NCBI GenBank assembly: GCA_030685235.1
Contig: MU839193.1
Span: 62,001 to 126,000 of the forward strand
Length of the DNA stretch: 64,000 bases
Direction of reading: 5' to 3'
Source: Copromyces sp. CBS 386.78
Taxonomy: Eukaryota > Ascomycota > Sordariomycetes > Sordariales > Sordariaceae
This document shows positions 32,701 through 43,937 of the stretch, one piece after another. How positions within the stretch are numbered: position 1 is the first letter of the stretch; each line of letters begins with the position of its first letter. The notes beneath the pieces were generated by a model, which did not search any database, was not told the origin of the DNA, and saw nothing but the letters and a program-made list of their open reading frames with translations. Both the position numbers and the translations under genes were made by a program.

Positions 32701-35383
32701 GAGGATCTCTCTTGTGACTTGTCATCTGTACCGGTAGATGGGCCAATCAATCTTACCATTGGAAGACAAGATGACCCGTTTGGATGAACATCATCGACAA
32801 CGGACAAAGTGTTGCAAAGTCAAAACTCAATTTCAACCATCCCGACCAGCCATCCAAAATGATCACCCAAGACGTCGACAACCCGAACTGTGCCAAACTT
32901 TCAAGCGCCGAAATGGAATGATCAAGCAGACCACTCAAAGACGACGGAGTGGCATTGATGAGGTGACGCCAAGCGATCCGAACGGTGCGGCCCAGATGTC
33001 CCAGCATTCAGGGAGAGGCTCAGAACAGTTCACGTGCACCTAATCATTCGCACCGCAAGTTCTCGCTTCTTTTCCCAAAGAGGCCCTTCTTCTTCTGGTT
33101 GATTCCCCAAATCCTTCTGTCTCCCGCCCCACTCTCTCTTGTCACCGTCACCGTCACTGTCACTCTCTCCGTCTTTTCTCCAACAGTCCATTCAGCAAAA
33201 ATCCGGGGAGCCGCTTGCAGCCGCCCCGAGCTAACCTTGTAAGTCTGCTGTGTTAAGGTACCACTGTCGCTGGTACTTGCTAGCGTAGCCTCATCTTTCT
33301 TTCCTCCCTTCTTCCCTTGTGCCCTAGCCCTTCTCCTTTCCCCGCATATCACTTTGGGGAGACACTCCCAGCTTGCATAAAAAAGGATAAAACTGCAACG
33401 TGCATTTTCTTAGGAATGAATTTCGTGCTGTCACCCAAGGTGGGACAAGTCTGTCCGTCACATCAACAAGGTGGTAACGGTCATTGCACAACACCTCCCA
33501 AGTCGCCAACACACACACACGACATTTGCATTCGACATATTCGTGTGACCGCCCCCCATCTTCCATCTCCGCGGAGCTGACTGACGTCTCTTTATACAAC
33601 TCTCCCATCAGCGAGTTCATGATTGACGTAGGGAAATACGGGATGGCGTGCTGCTTGAGTTATATGGAGTTTGGAAGAGTATAGTAAGAGCACGTAATAC
33701 CACGGGGTTATGGTGACGATGTCGTTCTTCTGTGATACTTGCCAGGCTTTGCGATGCTGTCAAGTACAGTAGTACTGAGTGTGCTCATCAACGGACTTTT
33801 CCAGGCTCGGCATATCTCTGCGGACAAGCCAAGGGCAAAGTCGAACTATTTTTCACCAGTCAAGAAGAACACGACACAACGTTGCAGATGAGCAGAACAA
33901 AAAAAGAAAAAGAAAAGCCCGACATCCAGACCGTCCATGATTACCCCAGGTTTTCGGGCACTTTCCTAAAGTATTGGCCAGATCTTGTTGCCTCCTGTCT
34001 CCTCCCTCCCGTCACCCGAACGAACAACTTTTCCAGCCAACGAGAGGATGCCAAAAAAGCCATGGGTTAACAGGGAGGGAGGGGGCACAGTCAAAAGACA
34101 CAAAGACAGTACATACGAACTTTGGGGAAGCTGAGAAAGTTCAAACAAGTTCCGCTTTGGCGGTGCTGGGAGGTAGGTGTTCATGTGACCTTGTCTCCCT
34201 TGTCAGAAAGTTAGAAAAAGTCAGAAAAAGAGACGACCCATTGACCAACCGTTTTCTTTCCCTTTCGTTCTTTCTCTCCTTGAAAATGCTAAAAAGGGGG
34301 AAGAGGAGGGAGGACATTCGGGCGGTCGTTCCGTTGACCCGTCTCTGCTCCCTTCTTCTTGGCCAGAAGAGAACACTTTGCCCAGCTCGCCCAGGAACAT
34401 GTCGGTCGACCAGGTGGATGCGGAGAGCGAGAATAAAAGAACTACAAGGAAGAGGAAGAGGAAGAGAAAGAGATATTCACCGGGTTGAGGTTGTTGAAGT
34501 AAAAATGTTTTGTTAGTTACAATACCTTAAACTTTGGCCCCTTTTTTTTTAATTTTTTTTTTTAATTTTTTTTTAATTTTCCCTTGAATGCCAAACGTTA
34601 TTCCCATCATCATCTCCGTTTCTCATATTGATTTTTCATCAAGATCTTCTTCCAAATCGTATACGGCTTTGACTTTTGTCCTAGTTGGCAACCTCAAACA
34701 TTTGGTGATCAGATCCAACTTCATCCATGATCACCCGCCTGGGCTATCAACAGCAAATGGCTCATCAATTGGCAACAGAGAGGGGAGAGAGATATGAGGG
34801 GCAAAGTAAATCGTCGATCAAGAACACGTGTATGCGACAAGATATCGCATTCACCAGTTCATGCATGCAGGTATAACTTTCGCAGAAAGGGTCCGACGCC
34901 CAGGGAACCCACAAGACAACGGAATAATAGCTGTGAGTTGAAGGTGGAAAGTTGCTCTACGTTCCATGGAACTGGAGGTTCTTCGGATTTTTCGTTACAT
35001 AATATTTTCTTGGTGGAGTGAGGGGAAGGTCGTATAGACATATTGCTGCTTTACTGGTTCTTGGCGGATAGAGTCGATGCGAGGTTGGTTGCCTTTGTAT
35101 GACATCCAACGAGCTTCCAAGACGGTCATGATTTGCTGAGCACCTATGTGTGAAGGGTTCGAAGTTCTTTGTCTCGATGCTGTTGTTAAGTATCACGAGG
35201 ACTAACATTAGGCCAGGTCAAGTTAAAGTGCGTTCATTGATGATCATGCGTGGTGGAAAGGCCATCCATCGTAATAGCAGGTAGTGTTGGTAGAAAAGAC
35301 TGATAGTATGTGCAAGAAAGAGATAACACAGTAAAAGCGTCCAGCCCACGTATAGCATAGCATAGCGCCCCCAGGGCTGCTCC
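29708..35383. other. Intergenic interval of about 5.7 kb
   Basis: No frame here is supported by family resemblance or by convincing splice continuity. It holds CT-rich tracts, a short GTCACC repeat near 33138-33165, and A/T homopolymer runs at 34541-34580. It separates the F-box gene start from the 3' end of the ING/PHD gene. A small or non-coding gene may be missed. Confidence 0.45.
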
Positions 35384-37985
35384 TCACCTGCCCGAAGCGC
35401 GTAACCTCTTTTTGCAATCCTCACAATACCATTTCGCTGTTTTGTCACAGTCAAGTTAGCTTCCATTTCGAGACAATGGCAAAGAGCGGAACAAAGAAAG
35501 AAAGACTCACCATTCCCCTTGGGCGCCACTTTCAACCCCACACACTCCAAATGGAACCACTCCCTCGGACACCCCTCCCCATCGCAAGCCACCATCTCTC
35601 CATAGCTGACTCCGTTGCAGAAGCAATACCTTTGCTCATCAGCGTCAACCTCATCATCGTCATCGTCATCCTCTTCCTCCTGCCGTTGTTGCTGAGGTTG
35701 CTGTTGCTGAGCCCTGGCAGCCGCCGCAGCGGTACCTCTTCTTCCGTGGCCGTGACCGTGACCGTGGCCGGTCTCAGACTTTGTGTCGCGGTCGCCTCCT
35801 CGGTCTCTTTCCGAGGCTCTTTCAGCTTTGCTGTCGCGGTGGGCGGCACCGCCCTTCCCTCGGCCGCTAGTGGTGGGTCGGCCGTTGTTCTCGTCGCTGG
35901 CGTCCTTCTTTTCGTCCGAAGTTGCGGCTGACTTGCCCGGCTTCTCATCTTGTAGGGCAGCAGAGACGGCCATAGCCGATACCGAAGAAGCGCCCTTTTT
36001 GTGGCTGCGCTTCGATGTCGTCGTCCCTGATGCCGTGACGGTACTATTACCAGAGGTATCCTTGCCACTAGTGCCGTTGATATCTTTGTCCGATTGATTA
36101 GTATTGTTCCTTGATGGTCGTGACCTCGCAGTCGTTGTGGTGGCGTTGGCAGCCTCCGCGAAGGTACCCAACGCTGGTGTTGACGGCTTGCTCGCGCGAC
36201 CGCTCTTGGTGGTTGTGACAGCAGTACTTATTGGCGGAGGTAGTATCGCTGTCTGTGTCACTATCGAATTTGCTCTTTTCTTGGGCTCCGGCTCTTCGGC
36301 GGGGGCAGTCGCTGCCTTGCTATTTTCTTTCTTTGCTGTGGCAGCATTGGACACTGGCTCTGGTGGAACAGGAGGCTTGATCTCTGTCTCTGGCTTCGCG
36401 GTCTCGGTCTTGGCAGGCGTCGCGACGACAGGTTCGGCTTCCTTTTGTGCTTTCACATCTGCAGCTGACTTGCTCTGGGCCACAGCTTCGACTACTGCTG
36501 GTGTAATCCCGTTCGGCTTGTTTGTGGCGGCGGTCGCAGGTCGTTGCTGTATAGGGAGGTTGGTAGATGCGGTAGAGTTCTGACGTGCGCGTGATGAAGC
36601 CGGACGAGGAGGAAGAGGCACAGGGGAGTTACGTCCGGCCTTGGTATCCGGGAGAGATCCCAAAAGGGGAGATGCCGCCACCGATGGTGAATGGGCGGCA
36701 TTCGTCCTGCTGTAGCACAGGAGTTAGTATGACGTGATGAGGTAGAGGCAGCAGGGTCGCTGTAAACATACCTCTTCTTGGCCTGCCCACTTCCTGACGG
36801 GAGCGCCTTGCGCTTCTTCGTAGTAGGTCCAGTTGGGGCGGCTCCATCGGGCGCTGGGGATCCCTGGGGACTCCCCGTTGCCTTGGTCTTTCCCGTTCCA
36901 TTGCCAAAGACGCTGCTCATGGCACGCTCCATTGGGGCACCCCCATTGGTCTTGGGTTCCTTTTCGACCTTTCGTCTCTTGGATGGTCCGGCGCCATTAG
37001 TCGGCGTGCCATTGGCGATTCCGAGTCCGACGGGGGTAGCCTCAGCTTGGTGTTTCCTGGATTTGCCAGTCCCTGGGCCCTTCTTGGTGGTTTCCTGTGC
37101 TTTTGAATCTGCCTCTGGTTCAGTGGCCTGTCCTCTGTTATTCTTCTTGGCTGCCAACGCCTGTTTCCTGTCGCTGCTGCGCGCAGCGGCTTCTTCGGCG
37201 ATTTGTTGGGCAGCGGCAGAAAGAGTAGCCGCACCTTCGCGTCGTGATCGCTCTGCTTCCTTGTGGTTTGTCTTGGGGACCCGGTTCTCCGCGTATGCCC
37301 AGTGTGTAGTGCTGCCCCATTTGGCCTCGTCGCTGAATTCATTCTCCAGGTGCGGCCAAATCTCCTCAATGCGCGACAGCTGCTTGTTAAGGGCATCGTT
37401 CGCAGTGGATATGACGTGATTCTTTTCTTCGAGGGAAACCAGCATTTCTTGTATCTTCCATGCGGCCTGTCTAAACAGGTGCCGACGCGGTAGATTGGTA
37501 GGGTCGAAGACGGCGGCATGAGCCGAATCGGTGTTCGATGGTGGTACTGTGGCGGGGTTTGTGTTCGCGGGCACCAGCCCGCTGGTGCTGTTCTGGGCAC
37601 TCATTGGCGTCGACGCCGGCGCAACGCTACTATTGCCATCGGTAAATGATCGGGTGCAGTCTGGCACGGGAGCCTTGAGAGCAGCGTCGACGAGCTCGAA
37701 GAGAGTAGCCTCGGGAGCAAAGATCTTGGCATCGACCTCCTTAAGGAGTGTGAAGTGCCGCACAAGCTCCTTTGGCAGGGCGGTAATGGCATCGGCAAAG
37801 TGTGTGACGGCGGGGAAGATGTCGATGGGCTGCTCCGGAGCAGGGCCGTTGGGGAACGAGTTGTTTCGACCGAGGGAGTTGGTTCGTGGAGGGTTGATTC
37901 GCGTCTGTCGCACGGGTTGCGCTCTGCGATTCGAGCCAGATGGCCCCGAGTGTGCCTCGGCCGCGGGAGGTTTAGCCGTCTTCAT
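35384..37985 (-). CDS. ING-family chromatin protein with C-terminal PHD finger
   Basis: Exons 36772-37985, 35511-36709 and 35384-35436 give 821 residues. An N-terminal ING domain reads IDIFPAVTHFADAITALPKE then LLKEVDAKIFAPEATLFELV, and continues after a Ser-rich insert with AAWKIQEMLVSLEEKNHVIS. A long low-complexity middle (Lys/Ala/Thr, His-Gly and Gln/Asp runs) follows. The PHD finger ends the protein: YCFCNGVSYGEMVACDGEGC, then CPREWFHLECVGL, then after the last intron AKWYCEDCKKRLRASGR. The Cys4-His-Cys3 ligands are complete. ING proteins of this type (Pho23/Yng) read H3K4 methylation within histone acetylase or deacetylase complexes. The start at 37985 was chosen because an upstream in-frame extension lacks family likeness. 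Intron 1 has a CAGCAG acceptor, so one residue may vary. Confidence 0.9.
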
Positions 37986-39404
37986 GGTCGGTAGAGGTCT
38001 GGTATCGGACGCGCGCGATGGATGGACGATAAACAAGAGCTTATTAGGTGGGAAGTAAAACGAGATGGGAGGAAGACGAGGGGCATGGAGCGTCAAAGCA
38101 CACGAGTAGGTCTGAATCTGACTCTTGTTTTTGCTCCCAAGATTCGTGGCGGCGCTTCCAGCTCGTGTCCAAGGCGTCGGAGACGGAGAAGCGTCAGGTA
38201 AGCAGTACGGCGGAGAAATTGTTGGAAACTGCTGTCCAGGGGAGTACGGGGTTGGAAAAGAGATGTCAGAACATGTCGCCGTGGGTATCTCGTCAAGTAA
38301 AGTGTGTGGGCGTCAGCTAGTCCTGGGGAATTAGGACGGAAAAAGTGGTCGGGTGTGTGTGGTATTGTTTTGTGGAAGAGAGACTTTCCACTTGGGACTG
38401 AATGCGAATGGATGCCGTGCGGGTGCCCAGAGAAAGATGGCCCGATGCGATTGGGGACTCCCGCCCGTTGCTACCCTGCTCCGGTGGGCGGGCGGGAACT
38501 GCTTGGGCTTCCACTGCCTGTGAAAGCCCAGGGCATTCTCTCTTGCGCTGAAGCACCCTACACTAAGGTAAGGCTAGCTGGCGCACTGCCGCTGGACCTC
38601 CGCGGCACCCACCATCACGACCGCAATCGCTCGCATCTCAACCAACCGAATGGAAGCTGCAGATCACCTCCAAAGTACAAAGGCACAACTGAGGCCTTCT
38701 GCCACTGTCATGTCACTGTTAGTTTTGCATCAATGGCGTGCTTTTTGATCCTCTCCGAGCTCTCCTTCCTCTTTTGCCGGCCGGCAAGTGCTCTTCCCGA
38801 GGAGCCATGTTGCTGAGCGCGGCCTCTCATTGGCTGACTCCAAATTTTCGAGACCTCCGATACGTCACTGGCAGACCGGGATGGAGGAGGATCTCATGAG
38901 ATAAGGACTCGTCTTATCGCGCCGAACCATTGAGGTCGACCACGAAGGTATACCGACGAGCTGTTTCATCGTTGTTGAAATTGAAATAGCAAAGATGGGT
39001 TAATGTTTGCTTGTCGTCGGATTTACCCGCTTGTTTAGATTCGAGTGAGTATATTCGTTGAATTGTTCCGGTCGCCGAACATTCGTACACTTGATGTCCG
39101 TTGTCGGGCGCATGCTGGGGCGGTTGCAGGACATGATATCCGACAGCAGAAAAAGCGCATCCGGACTTTGTGCTTGGTTTCGTGCCTCAACTTCCTGGAC
39201 ACGTATGTTCATGCAGGTGATGTGAAAGACGAACCAGACGTGAAACTGGTCGGAGATAAGGTATTCAGCCCTCCTTTCAAGCCGTAACATGTGAATGGGG
39301 TCCTCTCGACCCTCGAGTTTCTATACGCTGCTAAGATATCTAAGAAATCGACTGGACTCTTTCCGCGCCAACGCCTTGCACAACTTTGGGGTATCAAACG
39401 CCAT
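37986..39404. other. Intergenic region upstream of ING/PHD gene
   Basis: This 1.4-kb stretch carries the ING promoter and the 3' end of the cis-prenyltransferase gene. No supported gene was found; open frames are short and unlike any family I know. Confidence 0.45.
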
Positions 39405-40620
39405 CTAGGCCGTCTTGACCCGCTGTCGAGGCCCCTCCTCCATCGCCTTCTTCTTCTGCCGCCACTGCCACTCCAGCAGGACAGGGAGGAAATGCCACAG
39501 GTCAAACTCGGGCCAGAAACACTTGAGGAAAAACATTTGGGTATCTTGGTGGCACTGCCACAGCATAAAGTCGCTCAGCCTCTCCACGCCACTAGTCCGC
39601 ACAAAGACGTCTAGAGGTGGGCAGTCGGCCGTGTACAGGTGCTTATCGATCGTCTCGGCCGTGATGTTCTCGGCATTGGGGTATATGGTAACGTTGTTGG
39701 AGCCGTCCTTGGAGACACGGCCCGGTGAATCTGGGTATAGCGTCGTGGTGGACGACATGGAGTCTTCGTTATCGTCTGATTCGGTTGGGTTGTGCGTCGG
39801 CTCTTGTCCTGAAGACGAGTTGCCGCTCTCGCTCTTCTCGCTCTTGTCTCCCTGCTTGGACATGATCTTTTGTGTAATGCGCGTCTGCGAGAAGGGTGTG
39901 CTCTTCGGGGCCGATGATTTCGAGTACTCCTCGACCGTCGAACGGATAGCCGTCGTCATTTCCTCTCGCGATGTGTATGGGAAGCAAATGTTCAAGATGC
40001 ACCTGGAAAGGCTTGGTCAGCTAACTTATCACCGGATTGAGAAGGGGCACCGTAACGAGACATGCGTACTTCTTGTTGTTCTTGGTTGTGGAAACGGCAC
40101 GGTCGACAACCTCGAGCACATCGTCGCTCAGCAGATCACGCTCGCCCAACACGCGGACGCTGGCACCGTATCGTTCAAGGAGTTCACCATGCTGAATCAG
40201 TTGCTCCAGCTTGACCTTGGCCAGTTCCATCAGGCCATCGACCTCGTATTGTGGGCGGTTGAAGTTCTCGATGCTGAATGCGTATACTGTCACAACCTCG
40301 ACACCGCACTTGTAGCATATCTCGAGGACCTAATGATACAATCACATGTCAGTTAACATGGCCCATTTCTCAGGGACCCCGCGTACATGATAACGTACCC
40401 TCGCAAGTGCCTCGAAGCCGAGATGGTGGCCCTCGATAGTCTCGATCTTGTGGCTCCGGGCATACCTCCGATTACCGTCCATGACGAAAGCCACATGCCG
40501 AGGGATGGGACCCTGCTTCAAGGCGCCGATAAGGGTCTCGCGGAGTCCCTTGAGGGCCCATTCTGCCGGGGGCGAACTGAGGAACCAGTTGCGAATGCGG
40601 GAGAGATAGAGATCAGACAT
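39405..40620 (-). CDS. rer2: cis-Prenyltransferase (dehydrodolichyl diphosphate synthase, Rer2-type)
   Basis: This enzyme adds isopentenyl units to farnesyl diphosphate to build dolichol, the ER glycan carrier. Exons 40399-40620, 40070-40329 and 39405-40002 give 359 residues. The frame could be extended by three codons, but only from a TTG, so the ATG at 40620 is chosen. The diphosphate-binding motif HVAFVMDGNRRYA is followed by the VYAFSIENFNR block. Near the end come LDVFVRTSGVERLSDFMLWQ and FFLKCFWPEFDLWHFLPVLLEWQ, which carry the catalytic Arg-x-Ser-Gly type residues. An acidic Ser-rich insert of about 80 residues lies between the third and final blocks and is not part of the core fold. 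The protein ends with a basic tail. Confidence 0.95.
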
Positions 40621-41583
40621 GATGCCCAATTACCGCACACAAGGGGACCGGAAGATGCAGCGATGCGAAGTGGTCGAGTCGTTATTGAATATGGGAGGGG
40701 GGGTTGAGTAGACGAGGGCGTGGAGGCCCAAGGTTGGACGGGATCAGCCTCCAAGGGACCCAGAGTGGAAGTTTAAATTGAAGCTTCGAAGGAACTTTTT
40801 TTTGTGACTCTAGCGCCGGATCGACGATGCGCACAGCGGGCGTTCGATGGACAGCCAAGAGTTGGGGAAAAAGAGGACCGATATGCAGAGTGTAAGGTAG
40901 AATTACGAACCACGGCAATGTGTAAAATGGCTCTCAGGTAAGGTAGTTGCTGAAGAGAGAATGATACCTACCTTATAAGCACAGCTGTTTGTTGAAAACA
41001 GGTCAGGTAGGTAAGGTAAGGTAACTAACTGTTGACTCTCCGAGGCTTTCCATCCGTTCATGTGGTCCTATCATTTCCCTCCATTTCCCGCGGGCCGTGG
41101 CAGGCAGGGACGCAGGGGCAGGGTTGACGTCCGCTCAGAGACCCACTTTTAATTCTCGGGACACATGTCATCGGCGGGTCTTGGCCAGGAACCGGGCGTG
41201 ACGGCCGGCGATAAAGAAGGACGAGCGACAGCTTCCATTCAACTTCGACACTCTTCGCCGGGAACTTCGCCTTTCAAACAAACAACATAAACACCACTGT
41301 CCTGACTGCCCGGCGCATTTGGGCAAGTGTTTCGGTTAACACGAGTTCCCGAGAATATAAACCTACCTTAAAAAAATCTCCTCATATGTACATCTGATTG
41401 CCATCCTCAACACGGGAGTGACATTTCAAAAGGGGGAACGTACCTACCTGACTACATAGTACGGTTTTCATCTCTTGGCGGAAGGGTCACCTCAGCAACC
41501 CAGAGAAAACTTCCTCTTCGCATTGGGCTTGGGCAGTCTTGATCCTCCGTGAGGGCCACCCGGAAGAAGAAAACAACCACATC
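40621..41583. other. Divergent intergenic region between rer2 and dsc2-like gene
   Basis: This 963-bp interval must contain both promoters. A few GGTAGGTAAGGTAAGGTAA-type direct repeats occur near 41007-41025. I recognise no regulatory motif. Confidence 0.45.
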
Positions 41584-42485
41584 ATGTCCTTCACCGACGC
41601 GCCAGTGACCAAGGCATTAGTCTTGGGCTTGGCTGGGTTCTCCGTCGCGGCCAGCATCTTTGATATCAAGCACTACTTCTACATCTCAATCGGCACTCAC
41701 TTCCTCCGCTACGGACAAGTATGGCGCATCTTCACGTACCAACTATGCTACACCAACTCATCCGAGGTCCTCTTTGGAGTCATGTCCCTCTATCACATGA
41801 GAATGGTTGAGCGGTTTTGGGGCTCCAGGAAATATGCCGTAAGTACTTTTTACCCCTCTCTCAAGTACAAGACAGTCAATCATACTCACCATCGCCAAAA
41901 CAGTCTTTCATTCTCATAGCCGGCCTTATCACCGCCGTCCTCCCGCCCTTCTTCCTCTCCGTCTTCCTACGCCCACTCTCCTTCGGCGCCCTGGATTACA
42001 TCCCCGCCGGCCCAACCCCTATCCTGTTTGCCATTCTCGCGCAGTACCACGCCATGATTCCGCAAATCTACAAGTACAAGGTCGCGCTATCCGCCAGCAG
42101 CCCGCCATCATCCAACGCCAGCGACGACACCAGCGGATTCATCTTCTCGGACAAGTCGACTAGGTATCTCATGGCCTTGCAGCTGGCCCTCTTCCAGTGG
42201 CCTGGCTCTCTCCTCGGCGCGGTGGTTGGTTGGGTCGTGGGGTATCTGTGGCGCAACGATCTCTTGCCTACGGCGGTGTCGAGATGGAGGGTGCCTGGGT
42301 GGGTGGTGGGTCTTCGCAGTCAGAAGAGGAATGATAGGTTTGATGGAATTCGCAGGAGACTGGAGGATGAGGGAGCTTCTTCTGCTGGTGTTGCTACGGG
42401 CGCACAGCCGGCCGTTGAGGGGGAGGGTAGCAGGAGGAGACCATTAGGTCAGCAATTGATTGATGAGGTCAGAGGGGCATTCTAG
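41584..42485 (+). CDS. Dsc2-like rhomboid pseudoprotease (Dsc E3 ligase complex subunit)
   Basis: Exons 41584-41838 and 41904-42485 give 278 residues, with a 65-nt intron. The first segment reads MSFTDAPVTKALVLGLAGFS and continues IFDIKHYFYIS and QVWRIFTYQLCYTNSSEVLF, then the MRMVERFWGSRKYA motif. This WGSRK-type block before a hydrophobic helix is characteristic of fungal Dsc2/UBAC2-like rhomboid proteins. Several membrane helices follow, with FFLSVFLRPLSFG, YIPAGPTPILFAILAQYHA and LLGAVVGWVVGYLWRNDLLP. No Ser-His catalytic pair is apparent. The family serves the Golgi Dsc ubiquitin ligase that processes SREBP and clears orphan membrane proteins. A C-terminal UBA domain, present in some relatives, is at most partial here (ends PLGQQLIDEVRGAF). 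A derlin-like assignment is the alternative. Confidence 0.8.
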
Positions 42486-43937
42486 GGATGAGAATTGTGG
42501 GAGTTTCAGTTTGGACTTGGTTCGAAGTCATCGAGGACGGCAACAATCATGATACAAACGCTGATTTACAACATGGCATGTCCGGTTTAGCATCCCTATG
42601 TCCTACTGTTGCTGCATGGAAGCAAGCTTGGACCCAGGACCAGGTTTCCTTTTGTCCCATATCTCCCGGGAAGCACTTCCAGTAATGGATTGGTTGCGAA
42701 CTAGAGGTTCTTGCTATTGATATTCGAACCCCAAGCCGGCTGTAGGGTAATGATGATGGTCTGCACATTGGCCCAGTGCGCTTGATTCAGCAAAGAAATT
42801 CTTGATGAAGGATTGGAGCGTTGAGCTTTGCACAACAAATAGAAGGTTCGAAAGACCTATGATGCTCATATTATGGGAATGTTTAGAAGATTTGAAAACG
42901 CCATTAGCTCCTGAACGGTTTTTTGACCATCGTAAACTTGATTTGCATACCAGGGAGGGCAGAGCCGGCATGTGGTCACTTCACTCCACGTTCTATGGTA
43001 ATAATCTGCAATCCGCTCTAGCTGTCAAGAAATAGAGATTACTCTTTCTGAAACTCTCGGCTAACGAGTTCTCCGATCATTTCCACTTGCTCCCTTCCAA
43101 AAGACGTTGTTCATTTCAACCTAATGTCTCCGGCAGGTTGAAGAGAGGACCTCGATGGCCCCCCAGAAAGGACTTGGACCGAAAAGAGAACCCCACCCAC
43201 TACGCAGGTACAGCCCAGCTTTTGCGCTAACAGCGGTTTACAGGCGTTAGGTCGCCAGTAAAGGTGGAGACGCCTCTTGGATCGGGTCCATGTCCATATA
43301 AAATTGGTTTCCTTTTCTGGATTAGGCACCTTGATCCATCTTCCCCCCCTTGATTCTGTTGACTTGATTTCGGTCTTCGCGTCACTTTCCCTGGAGATTC
43401 TTTTCTGGACTCTTTTTCTATTCCCATTGTTGAGTCGTCTTTGAGCCCCTGAGGAAGGACCCTCTCGTCTTGGCAGCTCCCGGACGGCAATTGAAAGGGA
43501 TCGTCGGTTAATTGGCACCCAGAGTACCTCTAACTTGACCCATCCCGCGTGGGCCGACCCGAGCGACCGCTTTCATCCCGTTCGGTCGCTTCTTGCTCCT
43601 TACATCGCGCACAGGAGACGTACCGGTGCCTGGACAACCGCATTGCAGTCGCATCTCAAAACATCCTCGCGACCGCGCATAATCAACACGGGCATTGCAT
43701 GGCGCCGCCATAGTTCGCAACGACACGACCGACCGTACTCTGTTCAACTGTTTCTGCATCTTCGCCCTTCCACGCTCTTTCGCCCTTTTTGTATAATGTC
43801 TTGGACGACCTAGTTGTACTTTCGAACGCATACCGAACCAGCGCCAGACCACAATCGCTCTCTTGAATACCTAATACGACGGCACCTCCGGCGCATACAC
43901 AGTTATCTACTACACCTAAACCTAATAAATCATAATC
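42486..43937. other. Intergenic region upstream of Uds1-domain gene
   Basis: This 1.45-kb stretch has no supported gene. The last 400 bp probably form the promoter and leader of the coiled-coil gene. Confidence 0.45.
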
